Part shown: one piece after another, positions 6,121 to 6,618 of the stretch
Layout of the letters: the number at the start of each line of letters is the position of its first letter
Numbering within the stretch: position 1 is the stretch's first letter
Assembly: GCF_900769625.1 (NCBI RefSeq)
Contig: NZ_CAAGHK010000061.1
Coordinates: 1 to 6,618 of the forward strand
Origin: an uncultured Clostridium sp.
GTDB taxonomy: Bacteria; Bacillota; Clostridia; Clostridiales; Clostridiaceae
Direction of reading: 5' to 3'
Length of the DNA stretch: 6,618 nucleotides
Notes under the pieces: generated by a model
What the model was told of the DNA's origin: nothing
The model's database searches: none
The model's input: the letters and a program-made list of their open reading frames with translations, nothing else
Program-made: the position numbers and the translations under genes

Positions 6121-6144
6121 ATGAATTACAACAATTTTTTGTGA
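6121..6144 (+). CDS. Seven-codon mini-ORF between ZIP gene and next ORF
   Basis: ATG AAT TAC AAC AAT TTT TTG TGA encodes MNYNNFL. GAGGT (6109-6113) precedes the ATG by seven bases, an ideal spacing, and its TGA overlaps the ribosome binding site of the next ORF (GTGAGGT, 6141-6147). The two initiation regions are near copies, GAGGTcaattttATGa and GAGGTaatttatATGa, 34 bp apart. It may be a leader peptide or a by-product of a short duplication. Confidence 0.25.
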   Translation: MNYNNFL

Positions 6145-6154
6145 GGTAATTTAT

Positions 6155-6442
6155 ATGATGTATAAAAGATTAAAAGATGAAGTAATTTTTATGGCACTGT
6201 CTGAATTATCTAATGATTCTCATGTTGATGGCAATGATAAGCTAGAAGCATATAGAAAATTATTTGATGAGATATATTCAAATAATTATAGACACGAGTA
6301 CTCTAAAATTACTAGAGTACTTTTTTCAGTAAATGATTCAGCTGGAAGAGATTTTTTTATTGAAAAACTTAATATAATAGAATGTGTTTTACAAAGTGAT
6401 TTTTTCTGGTTTAAGAAGATCAATGTCATCATAATGAAATAA
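6155..6442 (+). pseudogene. Unrecognised ORF, probably 3'-truncated
   Basis: Open for 95 codons from ATG 6155, with GAGGT (6143-6147) seven bases upstream. It follows the ZIP gene by 55 bp on the same strand. The first 80 or so residues look like a real soluble helical protein (for example SHVDGNDKLEAYRKLFDEIY and YRHEYSKITRVLF), but I do not recognise a family. The last part, from about residue 79 (FFWFKKINVIIMK), is the complement of a recognisable MerR coding sequence on the other strand, so the native C-terminus has evidently been replaced at a junction near 6390-6400. A terminator-like hairpin also sits inside the frame at 6297-6326. I interpret it as the 5' part of a longer gene whose 3' end was deleted; a genuine short protein is the alternative. 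Confidence 0.5.
6297..6326 (+). terminator. Terminator-like hairpin inside the ORF after ZIP
   Basis: AGTACTCTA (6297-6305) pairs perfectly with TAGAGTACT (6313-6321) around the loop AAATTAC, followed directly by TTTTT (6322-6326). The geometry is that of a Rho-independent terminator, with a rather short stem. It lies within codons 48-58 of the ORF and could end transcription coming from the ZIP gene. Confidence 0.45.
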
Positions 6443-6511
6443 TGTTTTTTTGTTTACACCACATAATTCAGCAAATTCGCCGGTACTATAATATTTTCTG
6501 AACTTATCCAT
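6389..6511 (-). pseudogene. Truncated MerR-family regulator (DNA-binding half only)
   Basis: On the minus strand, ATG at 6511 opens a 40-codon frame ending at TAA 6391-6389: MDKFRKYYSTGEFAELCGVN then KKTLFHYDDIDLLKPEK and ITL. This is the MerR-family N-terminal helix-turn-helix: (Y/F)STGEFA-x-LCGV as the first helices, K-x-TL-x-HYD-x-x-x-LL-x-P as recognition helix and start of the wing. In intact relatives the wing continues with a G-Y-R-x-Y motif, then a dimerisation helix and effector domain; all are absent here. GGAG (6523-6520) lies eight bases before the ATG, so initiation looks functional. The gene is divergent from the ORF starting at 6604 and shares with it the MerR-type promoter region at 6533-6563. 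The break, near codons 37-39, coincides with the junction that truncates the convergent ORF 6155. A protein this short could not form the normal dimer, so it is probably non-functional. Confidence 0.8.
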
Positions 6512-6532
6512 AAAATTTTCTCCTCAATTATC

Positions 6533-6563
6533 TTGACTATCCTGTTACAGAATATCTTATTAT
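6533..6563 (+). promoter_or_regulatory. MerR-type promoter with 19-bp spacer and operator dyad
   Basis: TTGACT (6533-6538) and TATTAT (6558-6563) are separated by 19 bp, two more than the usual optimum. This over-long spacer is the hallmark of promoters activated by MerR-family proteins through DNA untwisting. The spacer is occupied by the imperfect dyad TATcCTGTTACAGaATA (6538-6554), whose core CTGTTACAG is a perfect inverted repeat around one base. It drives rightward toward the gene at 6604. Confidence 0.65.
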
Positions 6564-6603
6564 ATAAAAAACCAAAGAAAAAATCAAATTAGAGAGGTAA
6601 GTT

Positions 6604-6618
6604 ATGAAGAATATGTTA
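6604..6618 (+). CDS. Start of a gene divergent from merR (5 codons, 3' cut by window)
   Basis: ATG 6604 begins MKNML and runs off the window. GAGAGG (6592-6597) lies six bases upstream, and the MerR-type promoter at 6533-6563 ends about 40 bp before the ATG. Genes placed like this are often drug exporters or ABC transporters, but five codons cannot identify the product. Confidence 0.6.

Overview
The window looks like a contig end from an AT-rich Gram-positive bacterium of the Clostridia, probably Lachnospiraceae-like. This rests on purine-rich GAGG-type ribosome binding sites, consensus TTGA/TATAAT promoters, very AT-rich intergenic DNA and the protein families present. No RNA gene, CRISPR array or transposase was seen. 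Bases 1-19 are not biological: they match the 3' end of the Illumina TruSeq adapter, so the first gene is cut by the library or assembly.

Layout. (1) 20-1732 (+): an ABC exporter half-transporter with TMD and NBD fused, lacking its N-terminus and carrying a complete ATP site. (2) 1733-2280: a gene-free region holding two diverged copies, in the same orientation, of a MITE-like repeat with AATTGACAATT-type ends; the first copy supplies the terminator hairpin behind the ABC gene. (3) 2387-2881 (+): a small secreted protein of unknown function, ended by a strong terminator. (4) 3073-3762 (-): a DUF1275/YoaK-type membrane protein, divergent from (5) 4054-4947 (+): a LysR-type regulator. The 291 bp between them carry a clear lysR promoter and repeated motifs that could be operators, the usual arrangement for a LysR protein controlling its divergent neighbour. 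(6) 5063-6099 (+): a strong promoter, a 23-codon remnant resembling the start of an HD-domain hydrolase, then a complete ZIP-family metal transporter. (7) 6155-6442 (+): an unrecognised ORF whose 3' end runs antisense into (8) 6389-6511 (-), the DNA-binding half of a MerR-family regulator. (9) 6604 onward (+): the first five codons of a divergent gene, behind a promoter with the 19-bp spacer and central dyad typical of MerR-activated promoters.

The most informative part is the decay at the right-hand end. Two convergent genes appear to have lost their 3' halves in one deletion near 6390-6400, leaving a headless-effector MerR fragment beside an intact-looking MerR-type promoter. A similar event may have placed the ZIP gene behind the promoter and first codons of an HD-domain gene. 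I saw no convincing new multi-gene system. The unusual features are gene remnants, a repeat family and regulatory DNA.
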